From positions 2,046,001 through 2,110,000 of the forward strand of contig CM066303.1 in assembly GCA_033807695.1 (NCBI GenBank): DNA of 64,000 nucleotides. The letters are read 5' to 3'. The notes under the pieces are model-generated. The model did not search any database. It was not told the origin of the DNA and saw nothing but the letters and a program-made list of their open reading frames with translations. Position 1 is the stretch's first letter, and every line of letters starts with the position of its first letter. The DNA is from Daedaleopsis sinensis (taxonomy: Eukaryota; Basidiomycota; Agaricomycetes; Polyporales; Polyporaceae). Both the position numbers and the translations under genes were made by a program. This document shows positions 32,188 to 44,610 of the stretch, in pieces.

Positions 32188-35100
32188 TCACTGCCAGTAC
32201 TGCTGCTGGCGGGGCTGGTACGAGTAGAAGGTGCTACCATCCGAGCCGCCCTGGGGGTAGCCGAGGTGTCCCTGCGGCCCCTGGCCTTGCGGCTGCTGAG
32301 CCTGCTGGCCCTGGGGACCCCCAGTCTGGCTTCCCGCGAACCGCTGGGTGTAGAAGCTTCCTTGGCCGGGCTGCTGCACGCCGCCGCGGACCTGCGGGCC
32401 CTGGCCGACGCCGCCCTGGCCGACACCGACACCCGCTCCGACATCCTTGACCCCGACGTTGCCCCCGTAATGCTTGTATGCGTTCTCGGGGGAGCCGGCT
32501 GCCGCACGCTGACCCAGGGGAGGACCGGAAGTGGGGGCGGTGCTCTGGCCGAGGCCCATGAAGGCCTGCATGCCCTGCCCGCTGCCTCCGTACAAGCTGC
32601 CGTGCTGGTGCTTGCCGTACTCGCCCGACGGGAGACCGCTGCCGACGTTCACGTTCTGCCCAACGGAGTGCTGGTTGTGGTGTTGGTATCCGATATCGTC
32701 GTACGCGTTCGAGTGCGGCTGCTGGCCGTACAGGCTCTGACCGTAGGGCGACTGCGGCTGAACGGAGGTGGGCCCCTGCTTGGTCGCCGGCGAGGGCGCA
32801 GACTGCGGGCCAGGCGGTCCTTGGAATACCGGGTACTTGACGAAGGGCTGCGGCACGGTGTAGCTGGAGTTGTAGGGCGAACCGTAGTACTGGTTCTGCG
32901 GGTAGGGGTAGTAGTAGGGGACCGGAGGAGGGTAGCCTTGCTGCGGGCCTTGCCCCGCACTGGGCTGACCTTGGCTGCTGGCTTGTGAGGATGCAGGGTG
33001 CTGCTGCGACGTTTGTGCGCTGGTAGGCGGAAGACCAGGTGCAGCATGCGGCTGCTGGCTACCGGGCAGGCTCTTGATGTCATCGTGGCCAAGAACGTTG
33101 CGGTTAAAGCCGGTAGGGCCAGAGTACGAGTCGTAGAAGTTCCTCTGAGACTCGCCATAAGCATAGTCCCCCCCACTGAAGTTCCCAAGGTGGGAACCTT
33201 GGCCCTGGTGCTGCACCTGGCCGAGCTGTCCGAAAGCGCCGTACGGGCTATCCTGACTCTGACCGGCAGGTGGAGTGGGCGTGTGGAAGTAAGGAGCCTC
33301 GGCCTGACGGAAGTAGGAAGAAGGACCTCCGATTTGAGCATGGGCAGGCTGCGGCTGCTGGGGTTGAGAAACAGGAGCACTGTGCTGTGGCTGAGACTGA
33401 ACCTGGTCGAGGTGCGTGGGCAGACCGTGCTGACCATAGGAGTGATGCGTTTGGCTCTGAGGTTGTGACTGGTGGCTCGCGAGGGATGGTTGAGATGATT
33501 GAGAGTATGGCGACATTGAGGATGCAGCGGCTGATGATGGGAGAGAGTTCTGTGCGGAGAGGGCAGGTTGCGAGAGAGAAGGGGGGAGAGTTGGTGCGGT
33601 TTGCTGGGAAATGGGGAGAGCGGGAGGTTGTTGGGTCTGTGGTGGCTGGGGCTGTTGAGTCGGCTGAGAGATGGATGTCTGGAAAAGTGGAGTGGATGCG
33701 AGCGACGTCTGGGTAGGCGGCGATACGACAGGAGCTACGGGTTCTGGTGCTACAACGGGTGTAGGCACGGGGGCAGGTTCCGGAGCGGGTGCCTGAGGAG
33801 GCTTCTGCTCAACAGGAACGATCTCATGTCTACAAGAATATTGAGTACACAGACGTGATGGAGTAACAAAAGGAAACATACGGAGGAGCGTCGAAGTCTT
33901 CACCGCCAAGGCTCAAACTGCCAAACTGCATACCAATCTTCTCGAGACCGCTACCAAAGCTGGCAGGAAGTACGACGGGTTGGTCAGTAGTCTTGAACTT
34001 CGGGTTCGTCCTATGTGAAACAGGCGTGGGGCGGGTGGAGATGGAGGGAGTGAGAGGTTTCGGCGGAAGGCCTGCAGGGGATTCAGGCACTGGTTGCTGG
34101 ACAACGCCGGGAGGTCCAGCAGCGTAGAGACGATCTTGGATAGGCTCTTCCACAGGTTCGGGGATGGGTTCTGCGGGTTTCGGTTCCTCTGCTGCTGCCG
34201 GAACGGAGATCGACTCGGTCTGCGGTGGAGGACGAGGTTCGTCGTCCCAGGTCGGTGCCTGAACTGTCGTCGGTTCCTCCCAGCCGGTCGACGTCGTCGA
34301 GGCTTCCGGAACCTCTGCGGGAGGAGTGGGCTCCAGCTGAGCGGCAGGGGCAGGTGGAGGGGTTGGGGCAGATGCAGGTGCGGGCTGGGGCGCAGGGGCA
34401 GGAGGAGGCACTGGTTTCTCTTGCGGTTTCCTGGAGTAACATATGAGATATAGATTGTGCGATGAGGGTGAAGAGACATACCGTGCAATTTGGGCCCAAG
34501 AAAGCTTCGATGTGGCTGGTGTGCTGACCACCTTTGCTAGCGCAGGAAGGTGTGCTTGCGCGGGCGCAGGTGCAGCCACGGGAGTAGCAACAGGTGCAGG
34601 AGCAGGAGCAGGGGGTGTCGCAGACCCATTGATAATGGAAGTGTCACCACCCCAAGTGGGTGGAGTGCTGGACCCCCAGGCAGACGCACTCTCCGGGTCA
34701 GCGTCAGCGGTCTCGCCATTCGGTACGGACGGGGTTGCACCGTCGACGGCGGAAGCATCCTTAGGAGTCTGACCGGTAACAGAAGGTTTGGCACGATGAC
34801 CGTTGACCTCGTGGTGGCCACCTCGGGCAGAAGCGCCTCGTGCCGCGCCGCCGCGGGGTCCACCCCTTGCAGCGCGTCCACCCCTGCCACCGCGGAAGTC
34901 ACCTCTGTTAGCAGAGTCCTTGAAGTGCGTTGAAGCCGCTGTGGGTTTCTTATCTTTCTTGCGAGTGACAGACCCCCATTGCTCCGCGTGGCCTAGAGGC
35001 AGGTGTCGCGTTTCAAAGGGAGCGACTGAGAAAGAAAGAAAAGACATACCCTCGGAAATCCTATCAGCAGCAACCAGTACATCTCCGTTCACCTCTACAA

Positions 35101-35306
35101 GCAGCGTCTGAAGGTCTGTGTGGGCGAAATGAGATAGCGAAGATGGCTAGGGATAGTGTTGTTGGTGACGTACCGTCGTATGACCATCCCGGAAAGGCTT
35201 CTTGGAGTTGTTTTACCTCTGAGCGGAATCTGAGGGTGGGGGCATCTGAGGGGGGTTGAGACTTGCTGTAGTTTGAGGACTTGTACATGATGGGCGGAGC
35301 AGACAT
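32188..35306 (-). CDS. DEF1: Def1/UBAP2-like protein with CUE/UBA-type N-terminus
   Basis: Probable orthologue of the RNA polymerase II degradation factor Def1 (UBAP2 in animals), which links ubiquitin ligases to stalled polymerase II. Exons: 35306-35174, 35115-35050, 34992-34482, 34430-33882, 33829-32188, giving 966 residues. Residues about 20-65 form a CUE/UBA-like helical domain (FRSEVKQLQEAFPGW then DLQTLLVEVNGDVLVAADRI). It is followed by the conserved HAEQWGSVTRKKDKK, an RGG-rich patch (FRGGRGGRAARGG), a long Pro/Ala-rich region, a short conserved block (LEKIGMQFGSLSLGG), and about 500 residues of Gln/Pro/Gly/Tyr-rich low-complexity sequence ending QQQYWQ. The Gln-rich tail matches the Def1 layout. 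Assignment rests on architecture plus the N-terminal domain. Confidence 0.8.
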
Positions 35307-35606
35307 CGGCGGAAACGCTTTTTTTCTGCGAGGAGGGGAGGAGGGATGGATGGACGGAGTGACAAGCGTCGTTGGACGCGCTCTGCCTGGCCGGCGTCTA
35401 GCCCCGCCTCATTTCGAATTAATAAAAACGATAGCAGAGTTATTGGGAGCTTGAATTTGTCTGATAAGTGGGTCGCATCAGTGACCGATGGCCACAGGCT
35501 GCTCTCCCCGTCCCCTCCTCGACCCCGACCCACGACCCCCGCCCGCCCTGCACGCCCCGCCCGCCCGTCGTCGTCTGCGCCGGTCTAGCCGCGTCGTGCT
35601 CCCCGC
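35307..35606. promoter_or_regulatory. Shared promoter interval, Def1-like / dual-specificity phosphatase
   Basis: 300 bp between divergent starts, with a strongly pyrimidine-rich segment at 35500-35560 ahead of the phosphatase gene. Confidence 0.45.
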
Positions 35607-38049
35607 ATGCCTCTTTCTAAGGGTCGCCCGCCAAATCTCCGCTTAGCGACACACGCCGTCAAGCATCCTGCCCAGTCCAATACCATCATCGAGACAGAGA
35701 CCCCCGTCGACCAGCACCCTGATCATGACGACCTTCTCTCGCTTTCTTCCCCGTCCACCGCCTCCTCGGGGTCCAACTCTCCCATCGACTATGCCTCCGC
35801 CCTCGAGACTGACTCCGACCCTAATTCAGATGACATATCCAAGGACCTTGCCATCCTCGAGAAGCTCCGGCGCAGCGTGCAGAAGAACTTGAGGCTTCGC
35901 CCAATACGCTCATCTAACTCTAGCCTTCGTGCGCAGGCCGCGTCTCCGCGTAGTGCCGCCTGGTCTGACCGGCCACAGAGTAGCTCTCCCAGTCCCAGCT
36001 CCAGTGCGAGCCCTGCCAGTGTATACTTCACTCCCACCTCCGCCCTCTATGGCAACGATATCGAAGACTGGATGTCGTCCTCATCTGACTCGTCGACTTC
36101 ACGCGGTGTCGACGCTGCACTTCTTGTTGCCCGTCTTTCCGCTCCCACCCGGCCGATACTCATAGATACCCGTCCCACTTCTGTCTTTCTCGCAAATCAC
36201 CTCGAGCACAGCGTGAACATTCACACGATACCCTCCCTCATCCTCAAACGCTCCAAGAAACCTAACGGTGGGTTGCAGGACGTGTCTGCGCTTCGCCAAT
36301 GGATTACTACAGAGGAGGGAAAGTGCAAGTGGGACGAGATCATGAACGGTGGTGATTGGGATGGCGACATCATCGTTTACGACGACCGTATGGACGATCG
36401 AGACAGGACTAATCCCCAGGCTACTGCATGGATCCTCCTCAATCTCGTACGTCCGCTCCTCGAGCATGGCACTGTCGACTACCTCCAAGGGGGTTTCTCC
36501 ACCGCAGAGCGACATCCTTACCTCAGACAGCGTATATTGTCAGATCCCACAAAGGAAGAACACCATCATCACAATCGTCCTTCCAGCAAAGCACAGAAAG
36601 CGACTGGAAAACTTGGCGGTCTCTTCCAGCTCGATATCTCTGTCACGACTCGCCCGCGCGATCTTCCCGAACTCGAGCGGTCTGCCGTATCTCCAAAACC
36701 GATGATGCCCTCTGCCATCACTTCCTGGCGCGACCCATCCGACCATACCGCCCCCTCACCAGCCCCTTCACAACTTAGCTTCTCTCGTCCACCACCACCT
36801 CGTCGCCCCAGCGTTCCTACCTTGCGCAAACTGGACACCACGTCTGCAGAGCGCTTGAACGCGAACCTCCCCAAGCTCCAGATGCCCACCAAGTCTGCGA
36901 CCTTAGCCGCTCCTCCGTCTGGCCTCCGCTCTCGTTCACGTTCCCCATCACATCTCCGCCTAGACCTACCCCCACCGCCGTCACCACCGGGCTCTGCCCG
37001 CCTGTTATCCGCATCTCCTACCTATTCTCACGATCTCTTGCCCCCGCCGTCCCCCTCATGGGCACATCAACCCAGCACTCCACGCATGCTCTACTCACCA
37101 TCCACACCGGGCTCGCGATCACCCTCGACTGCGCGACCGGAATCCTCACAGCCTCCAACAACAGAGGAGCCATTCCCTGTGTTCTCGGTGTCAACCATTC
37201 TGCCAAACTTCCTATTTTTGGGCCCGGAACTTACGGCAGAGGAGCATGTGGACGAGTTGCTTTCGCTGGGCGTGAAACGCATACTGAACATCGCCGCAGA
37301 GTGCGACGACGACCACGGGCTGCGACTGCGTGAACGTTTCGACCGGTATATTCGCATTCCGATGCGCGACACCGTCGAGGAGGATAACATCACGCGCGGC
37401 GTGCGCGAAGTGTGCGAAATCTTAGGTCGGTTGCTCCACCCAGTGTCTTGTTCCGTTCGAGCTGACAGGTCGTGTTGATTCGTGTTCGCCCTTAGACGAC
37501 GCGCGTTTACACTCGTCGCCGACATACGTACACTGTAAGGCGGGCAAGTCCCGCTCGGTCACGGCGGTGATGGCGTACCTCATCCATGCGAACCACTGGA
37601 CACTCTCGCGCGCATATGCGTTCGTGCTAGAGCGCCGGAAGGGTATCTCGCCCAATATCGGGTTCGTGTCCGAGCTGATGACATTCGAGGAGCAAGAGCT
37701 CGGAGGCAAGTCCGTTGGCGTTGTCAAGATGGATGGCGAGGAAGGCGAGGGCGAAGGCGGCGGGGGAGACAAGAGCGGCGCAAACTACCAAGTCGCGCTC
37801 GGCTCACGGCGGCCACAGCACATCCGGGAGAGTCTGCCGCCCCTGTTCTCGAACCCGTTCTCGTTCTCGGGTGTGAGCGGCTCCCCCGTGGTGGACGCGG
37901 CCCATATTGGCGACGCCGGGCAGGAGATGGAGATCAAGGACGCGACCGGACGCTATCGCCATGCGCGGAGGGCGCCTGTGGACGAGGCGACTCTACAGCC
38001 TATGCGAAGGGTCAGCAAAGCCGGACTCGAGAGCGCAGCGTATGTTTGA
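35607..38049 (+). CDS. Dual-specificity phosphatase with rhodanese-like domain (MAPK phosphatase type)
   Basis: Probably dephosphorylates Tyr/Thr of MAP kinases (Msg5/MKP group). Two exons, 35607-37425 and 37496-38049, 790 residues. Residues about 165-320 form a rhodanese-like domain (RPILIDTRPTSVFLANHLEHS ... DIIVYDDR); its active-loop position reads YDDR without the cysteine, as in MKPs where this domain docks the kinase. After a Ser/Pro-rich linker, the DSP catalytic domain starts near 545 (ILPNFLFLGPELTAEEHVDE, ILNIAAECDDDH) and carries the complete signature HCKAGKSRS with catalytic C620 and the general-acid region RIPMRDTVEEDN. The single 70-nt intron sits just before the active-site loop. 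The C-terminal 110 residues are disordered. Confidence 0.9.
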
Positions 38050-39076
38050 CCTGGAGCAGGGATGGGCGCAGACGGTTTAGTTGGACGTTGGCGCCGTCTC
38101 GTTCATTCTCGCTGTGGCGGTTGACGTGAGGCATTGGTTGTGTGCGTAAGCCGCACAGAGGGTAGGTATACTTTCATCGTCGCATGTGTTGTGTCCCATC
38201 TCCCTGCGCAGGTTCTCGTTCGAACGGACACTCAGTTGTTGTGTTTAGACTGCTGGGTCACTCACTGGGTTTTATTTTCGCTTCTTCGTGTACATCGTAT
38301 GCCTCACCGGCCAGTTCTGCTCATTGCTTGATGGTATTATTAACCCATTCGCATTCGCTCATGCTCATGCTCTGGATCCTCGTCCGTATTTCGCTTATCG
38401 ACAGCAGCAGTTTGGCTCATCCCCGGACCCAGCACCATCATTTTGTATCCACACTCCGGTAGCTATCGTCACAGCACTCCCAGCCGCATCCCATTCCTCT
38501 GCCATTCTCATTCACTACGATCATCATGCCACATCTGTTGTGCAGATCCACCACGCTCCCTCTCACCTTCCCTCACCTAATGCCTCCCTCCGCCGCTGTC
38601 GTGGAATTTGCTGTCGAACGTCGGGCATGCGCGTGAAGTAGCATATTAGTCCTTTGGTGTTTACTATCATTGTACATGGCTACCGTACCCTCTCATCCGT
38701 CGCATTGTCCACGCTGTATATATATCTCCAATACCTCGGATATACCTTCTGCTTTTTGCAGTCTGCTCATGAGTCGGACTGCAGACATCAGATCGAAAGC
38801 TTTACGCACGAAGTCATCGAGGGCCGACTGGACCACTTGTCATCTCCGTTCGCTCTGTTCGTTCGCTCCGAACTCACTTAAGATGGAGAAGTTCTGCTGC
38901 GTGCATGGATGAGTTACGATACCACAGCACGAAAACAACCGCCACGAGCATAAACACTCACTGCAGCGCAGCGACATTACTACATTGTATTAATCGACAT
39001 TTGCCATCGTGAACAAGAAACAACGCCAACTTGTATGGAGATTGTCCACACTTCAACATCGGCATTGGCAGTAATA
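38050..39076. other. Convergent intergenic region, phosphatase / SRAP-1
   Basis: 1.03 kb holding the two 3' UTRs. Pyrimidine-rich on the + strand, no repeat and no open frame with recognisable content. Confidence 0.4.
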
Positions 39077-40845
39077 TTATGACTTGCTAAAGAAGGACGT
39101 AATCTTCGCGGACTTGTCAGATTGCCCCTTCGTCGGAATGGTTGTGCGAGGAGACTCCTGGTAACGGGGTGCTTAGCAATTGTGCACATAATAAGAAAGA
39201 AGAACACCCGATTGTACCTTGGAGCCCTTCGTATCAGGTTTTCGAACAGGTTTCTGGCGTAGGGGGTAAATGAAGATGGAACAGGTTGCTTGATAGAGTA
39301 TCGAACTCGCCTTCTTCGGGATTTGCGAGCTAGTAGAAGGCTTCAAGGCCGGATTGGACGATTGAGGAGCACTATCAGCGTCGTCGTCGGCATCAACGTC
39401 GATGTACTCGATGTGGGAGTCGTCCTCCCGTGTGTTCAGCTTCTCGACCTTCGGCTTCTTCTCCAGCGGCGCGTCGTCCTTGTGGGGCGACAAGCTGCGT
39501 TTGGGACGAGACTGTCTTGCGAACATGGCCTGAATGCCGTCTTTGCGCTCCGCGATTGGCTCGATGAAGGTGGGAGACTCTGTGCCGACCTTCCCGACTT
39601 CTTTGGGCACTTGATAACTGTCACCCACAAAAGCAAAAGCTGGTTAGTGATCGCTGCACCTGCTACGACATGGGGATGGAAGAGACCATGTAAGGGGTTC
39701 GTATGGATCACATAGCTTGTCCAGTTGGGGAGTCCACTTCCCAGAAGAGGTGTCGAGCCACGCGGTCAGAGCGGCTTCGTCGGGGAGGATGACGGGCTGT
39801 CGGTCGTGCAGCCAGCTCAATCCTTTGCTTGCGGAGGTCGTGACGATAGCGAACGTCCACAGCGGCTCACTCGTGCCTGTATGAGGGCACTCTTACTTCA
39901 ATCGACAGACACGGTCAAGGCATCAGGCCGACTTGCCTTCGAGCACGACGCGGTCCCAAAGCCCCGCTAACAGCATCAGTCGCCCGTCAGAGTGCTTCGT
40001 GAAATGCGGCAACCGTTCCTTTCCCTTTTTCAACCACTCGTAGTACCTGCCTCGGCATCGTCGTCAGCGCATACGTCAGGGCGAGCATACGTAGATGAGT
40101 GTGCGGCAACGCACCCCTGGCAAACTACCGCACATCGCTTTCTCCCCTTGATGCTCGCCCACATGCCCCTCGGCTCTTCTATCAGCGCCTCGCACCGCGC
40201 GTTGATCGTCTTCAGTGCTGGGTCTTCGTACTTGACATAGTGCGGCACTAGGCCCCACCGCATGGTGTGCAGGATCAGTGGAGGACCGGTCTGGGTAGAG
40301 AGCGTGTCGCGAATGTCTAGCTCGTGCGGGGATGATTGCTGTTCAGAGTAGACGGTGTCAGTCGTGGCAGACTTTACGCTGTCTGCTTGAGAGTCGGAAT
40401 TTGAAGGCCTCGTCGAGGAAGATCCTGCCTGGCTGACGCCAGCACTTGGGCCCGCGGAGCCGGAACTGGAGCTGCTGTTGCTTTGGTCGTCGTCGTCCTG
40501 TCGGCGTATGACTGGGGCATTGGAACGAGGGGCGACGTTGTACCTGACGATCACATTCGTTGGGCAAGACGATTTCGATACTTAGGAGCTAGCGCGTCTC
40601 GTTGCAGACCAGAAAGGTCGAACAAGCGGGACAGGACTAAGTCCGACTCTTCAAGTGGAAGACGCTAAACGTACCGAGGAACGAACTGGCCCTGTCCGAC
40701 CCATTCGCCGATCTGCACGTTATAGCCGTGCATGGCTTGAATGTCTTCTTGCTACATCCGACACCCCTCCGAGTGAGTCTCGATTGAACGGTACGGGTGT
40801 TGGAGCGGAGCTTACTGAAAGACCGAGAGCGAAGCGGCCACACAT
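39077..40845 (-). CDS. HMCES: SRAP-domain protein, canonical active site (HMCES/YedK family), SRAP-1
   Basis: Forms a covalent thiazolidine cross-link with abasic sites in single-stranded DNA at forks. Exons: 40845-40816, 40751-40675, 40543-40115, 40046-39937, 39876-39687, 39617-39218, 39157-39077 (438 residues). The nucleophile Cys2 is exposed after Met removal (MCGRFALGLS). RYNVAPR, TINARCEA (the active-site Asn), GYYEW (the active-site Glu) and LHDRQPVILP (the His) are all present. A Ser-rich loop of about 50 residues is inserted after VAPRSNAPVIRR. The C-terminal tail carries GIQAMFARQ, Lys-rich nuclear-type sequence and a terminal KITSFFSKS that fits a PCNA-interacting (PIP) box. Intron 4 (39936-39877) has a GC donor (GAAG|GCAAGT). 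The paralogue follows directly upstream in the same orientation. Confidence 0.93.
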
Positions 40846-41749
40846 GGCGCATGTAGCGGCAGGAAGCACTTCGGATATGGTCTTTTTGGGAGCTTCACGA
40901 GTGAACGGGTGTCGAAAGACGAGATGTTGAGTCGTTAGCACAGTATGTGAGCGTCCCCAAGCTTCGCCGGTGGGGTGTTTGAGACGTTCCTGGAAACACC
41001 TCAGGCCCGAATGCTTGGTGTGCGGTGTCTACGTCGCTCACGCTTGATGGTTGTGCTTCTGCGATAATGACCTGCACTTAACGGATCCTCTTGTACGTAG
41101 ATGTCGACTCGGCGAGATGATGGTGGTGGACAACGGTGCACTTCGACGCGCTAACGTTTACAAGGCGTGGGGTGTGGCGATGCACCTCGCATCGTTCACT
41201 GGCACTGCCAGCCTTGTAGTACTAGTAGCCACAAAATGCAGTCGTGGTCACTTTCGACCACGAGCCATATAGAACGATGCCATACACATGGTACAGCGAA
41301 GGATCAGCGCGTAGTACCAGATCAGTACACGACGGTAGCACAGGATACCCGGGGGTTATATATGCCACGCTTCCATGCTTGGCCCCCCACCACGCACTGC
41401 CGCTACTAACCACGACTTTCAAATGGTAGGAGGATAGACCATAAGACCACCGCCTTTGATTCAACTGTAGAAAGCTATGCGCTTTCCGGACCGCCTGCGT
41501 CTCTTTCTCCTTCTTTGGCAGGCTGGAATACGGGCGACGGTTACTCCGCCCCTCCCCTATCCTAGGAGCGGCATGACAGTGCGTGCTGCAGTCAAGACAG
41601 ACAAGAGAGAACAAGGGAGAATATTGTAAAAAAAGAGCCGAGAGCTTGAAGACATGCAGCTCTCATGGAGGGCTTGAGGCGCCACCCTGCACCTCCTCGG
41701 CCCCAGGCCGCGGTGAGGGCTGCCAAAAGCGTTCAAGTGCCTGTCAAGT
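40846..41749. other. Intergenic region between the SRAP paralogues
   Basis: 904 bp containing the SRAP-2 3' UTR and the SRAP-1 promoter. No gene recognised. Confidence 0.4.
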
Positions 41750-43560
41750 TCACATGTCAGTATCTGCGTTTGCATCAGGTTGTGCCTTGCTGAAGAAAGA
41801 TGTAATCTTCTTTCCACCATCGGGCTGCTGCTTCGCCGCCGGTCTGGTCTTGCGTGGATTTCCCTAAGAGGTTGGTCAGCATCTGCTGCATAATGACACA
41901 CGGCAGCCGGTCGGACAAGGGGATGTACCTTAGGGCTCTTCGGGCTGGGTGTCTATCGTTAAGTAGTCACTGATTAGCATAGGGCAGGTGGCACGTCCAC
42001 AGCCGGCGGTGACTTACCTTCAGTTTCGAACTCCGTATAATGGAGCCTTCTGAGGTCGTATTGGACGACCCGGGAATGGGATCGGGATCGGCAGCGACGC
42101 ACTCCGAAGCGGCCGACTTGTCGTCCCTCGCTTTCTTGGCCGAAGGCCCTGGCACGCTGTCTTCGCCCGTCGACAGCTTGCGTTTGCGGGGAGTCTCAGG
42201 CTGTCGCGCGAATGCGGCCATGATGCCGTCGCCGCGCTCGGCGATGCGCCGGATGAAGAACGGAGACTCTGCGTCCCCGTCGTTAACCTCGTTCGGCACT
42301 CGATAGCTGGTCCAAATGGTGGTCACGGTCAGTGCTCCCGAGCTCGCAACGGTCATAATGAATGACTCGACGCACCGGGCGAGCCCCCGTTCGTACGGAT
42401 CGCACAGCCTGTCCAGTACCTGGGGCATCCATATCCTGGAGGAGGTGTCGAGCCACGCGGAGAGAGCGGCTTCGTCAGGGAGGATGACGGGCTGTCGGTC
42501 GTGATTGTGCAGCAGCCTCAGCTCTGAGTCTTCCTTTGCGGCGGTCGTGACGATTGCGAATGTCCAGAGCGGCTCGTCGGTGCCTGTCGGGCGGTTAAAC
42601 GTACGGACACATGGAGATGTGCAAGTGGGTTATTTACCTTCGAGCTTGACGCAGTCCCACAGCCCGGCGACCAGCATCAGCCGCCCGTCAGAGTGCTTCG
42701 TGAAGTACGGCAGCTTCCTGCCCTTGCCCGTCTTGTACCACTGGTAGTAGCTATCACCGTGCATAGTGTCAACAGCTCTCTGGATCCTTCGAGGTCACGG
42801 GGACGAGCATGGGGAAACAGTAAACGCACCCCTGGCACACCACAGCACACCGGTTCGTGTTCCTCACGAACTTCCATCTGGACTGATACAGGCTCTCGCG
42901 CCGCGCAAAATACACGGGGCTCGGGTTGTCGTGGTCTGCGTATCTCGGCACAAAGTCCCAGCGCATCGTGTGCAGGACCAGCGCCGGGGCCCCTGCCATT
43001 CCCGTCTGGGTGGAGCCTGCGGGCACGAAGTGGTGGGCGTCTGGCGCAGGGGACTCGTCAATGTCACGTTGTGTGTCTCGTTCGCCGGAATTGGCGGTGC
43101 TGGTCAGTGGAGATCTAGAGCTGCTTGCTGTGGTAGTATGAGGGTCCGCAGGTCCCGCTTCGCTCTGGCTCAGGACTTTACTTGGGCGCGGGCCCGGGCC
43201 AAACGCAGGGCCGGAGATGCTCAGGCTGCTGCGTCGTGCGTCGTCCGCTCGAAGGATGACTGGTGCGTACATGTGCGGGGAGAGGTTGAATCTAACGGTC
43301 CCGATAGTGTTAGGTCAGCCAATACGGAGATTGTGAGGGAGTCGCGCGAGGTTGTTCGTTACGCACCGGGGAGTGAACTGGTCCTGTCCGACCCACTCGC
43401 CTATCTGCACGTCGTTGTAGCCACGGGAGACTTGAGATCGGATGTGCTCTGGCTGCGCGAGTTCACCCAGTCAGTCTCGAGCGTTGCACCGGTACCAGGA
43501 GTGTGAATGGAAGCGAAGGTTGGTACTTACTGAGAGACCAAGAGCAAGGCGGCGGCACAT
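41750..43560 (-). CDS. SRAP-domain paralogue with altered active site, SRAP-2
   Basis: Tandem paralogue of the 39077-40845 gene. Exons: 43560-43531, 43452-43367, 43291-42830, 42750-42638, 42583-42376, 42306-42018, 41952-41929, 41863-41750 (441 residues). Intron positions match SRAP-1 except for an extra 24-nt exon near the end. Cys2 is kept but the motif reads MCRRLALGLS (Gly3 to Arg). RYNVAPR has become RFNLSPH, INARCE has become YFARRE (active-site Asn to Phe), and GYYEW has become GYYQW (active-site Glu to Gln). The HDRQPVILPDEAALSAWLD block with the His and the C-terminal KKITSFFSKA PIP box are conserved. The frame and all splice sites are intact, so it looks expressed but with changed or slower chemistry (inference). 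Confidence 0.9.
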
Positions 43561-44610
43561 AGCAGTGTGTCGTTGAGACGCTGCCTCAGAAGATGAGTCC
43601 GTTTGTTAGGGCAGGGAGCGATCGATGGTCGACGGGGCAACTCAAGTGGGGAAATTCCTGCAAGATGGTGTGGGGGTCGCTCGAAGCCTCAGGCTGTTGA
43701 ACTCGGACGGTTTATGAAATGTGGCTGCAGCTGCAGACACCGTGTATTAAATCGAGGTCAGGTGCCTTCTCTGCTGACGTCGCCTCATGGAAGTAGGCAA
43801 GTAGGCATGTAGGCATCGTTGAGGTTCGTGTGATAATGCGACCCTCAGCTAATGACTCCGGACGTCCGGTTGCAACCAGACGTCGATATTATGACTTGAT
43901 TGTGACAAGCCTGACTCGTCTCAGGGCGGAGTTAGGGCTGGGTGGTGGTACTGCCTGTCAGCCAGAGGCCTATCCATGGGGGTAGTGTGCAAGAAGACTG
44001 GAGTGATCAGGGACGAGCTCTCAGCTGAAGTTGAGATCTAGATAGCGTGGTGGCAAGCTGCAACGAGTTACGACTATGCATCATGCACCGTCAGCACTGC
44101 AAATATTGGTTGTCTGAGCCGGTGGCTATGCATCTCCGAAAACAGTCCGCGAGATGACAACTTGGGCCATTTGTACTATAATACTGATCACACTGAAGCA
44201 CTATCGACTGCATGAAAATCAGGATCAGGTTCCGTATGAGAAGCAGACTGGAACCGAGCGTTCTGGTGGGACCGGCAGTCGTCTATAGAGGTTATGCATT
44301 GAAAAATTGTGTTTCAGGCCCGGGTCGATGGTTATAGACGTGCGTATGTATGTAGTCGTCTGGAGAGCACAAATAACGATACGTGGCATGCGAGTACAGT
44401 ACTTGTTCTGGTGCACATTAGCTTCTTCTTCCCATTCTGTCGTTCTATTTCCCCCGCACGACCTGCACTGCGTCCTTCCCGACTTCTTGCGCTTCTCGTC
44501 CCCGGAGCCCTATGAGAGCAATATACGAACCGACCATGGTCCCGGATCTCCCAAGCACTGCACACTCGGACATCCAAGACACAAGCGGAGGGATGGTGGA
44601 CAGAGACGGA
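43561..44610. other. Intergenic region between SRAP-2 and the cytidylyltransferase
   Basis: 1.05 kb with the SRAP-2 promoter and the 3' flank of the cytidylyltransferase gene. Open frames are under 125 codons; no repeats or RNA genes seen. Confidence 0.4.

Noticed and set aside
35793..36515. Minus-strand open frames within the phosphatase gene
   Set aside because: Antisense shadows of the long first exon; the + strand frame carries the rhodanese-like and phosphatase domains.
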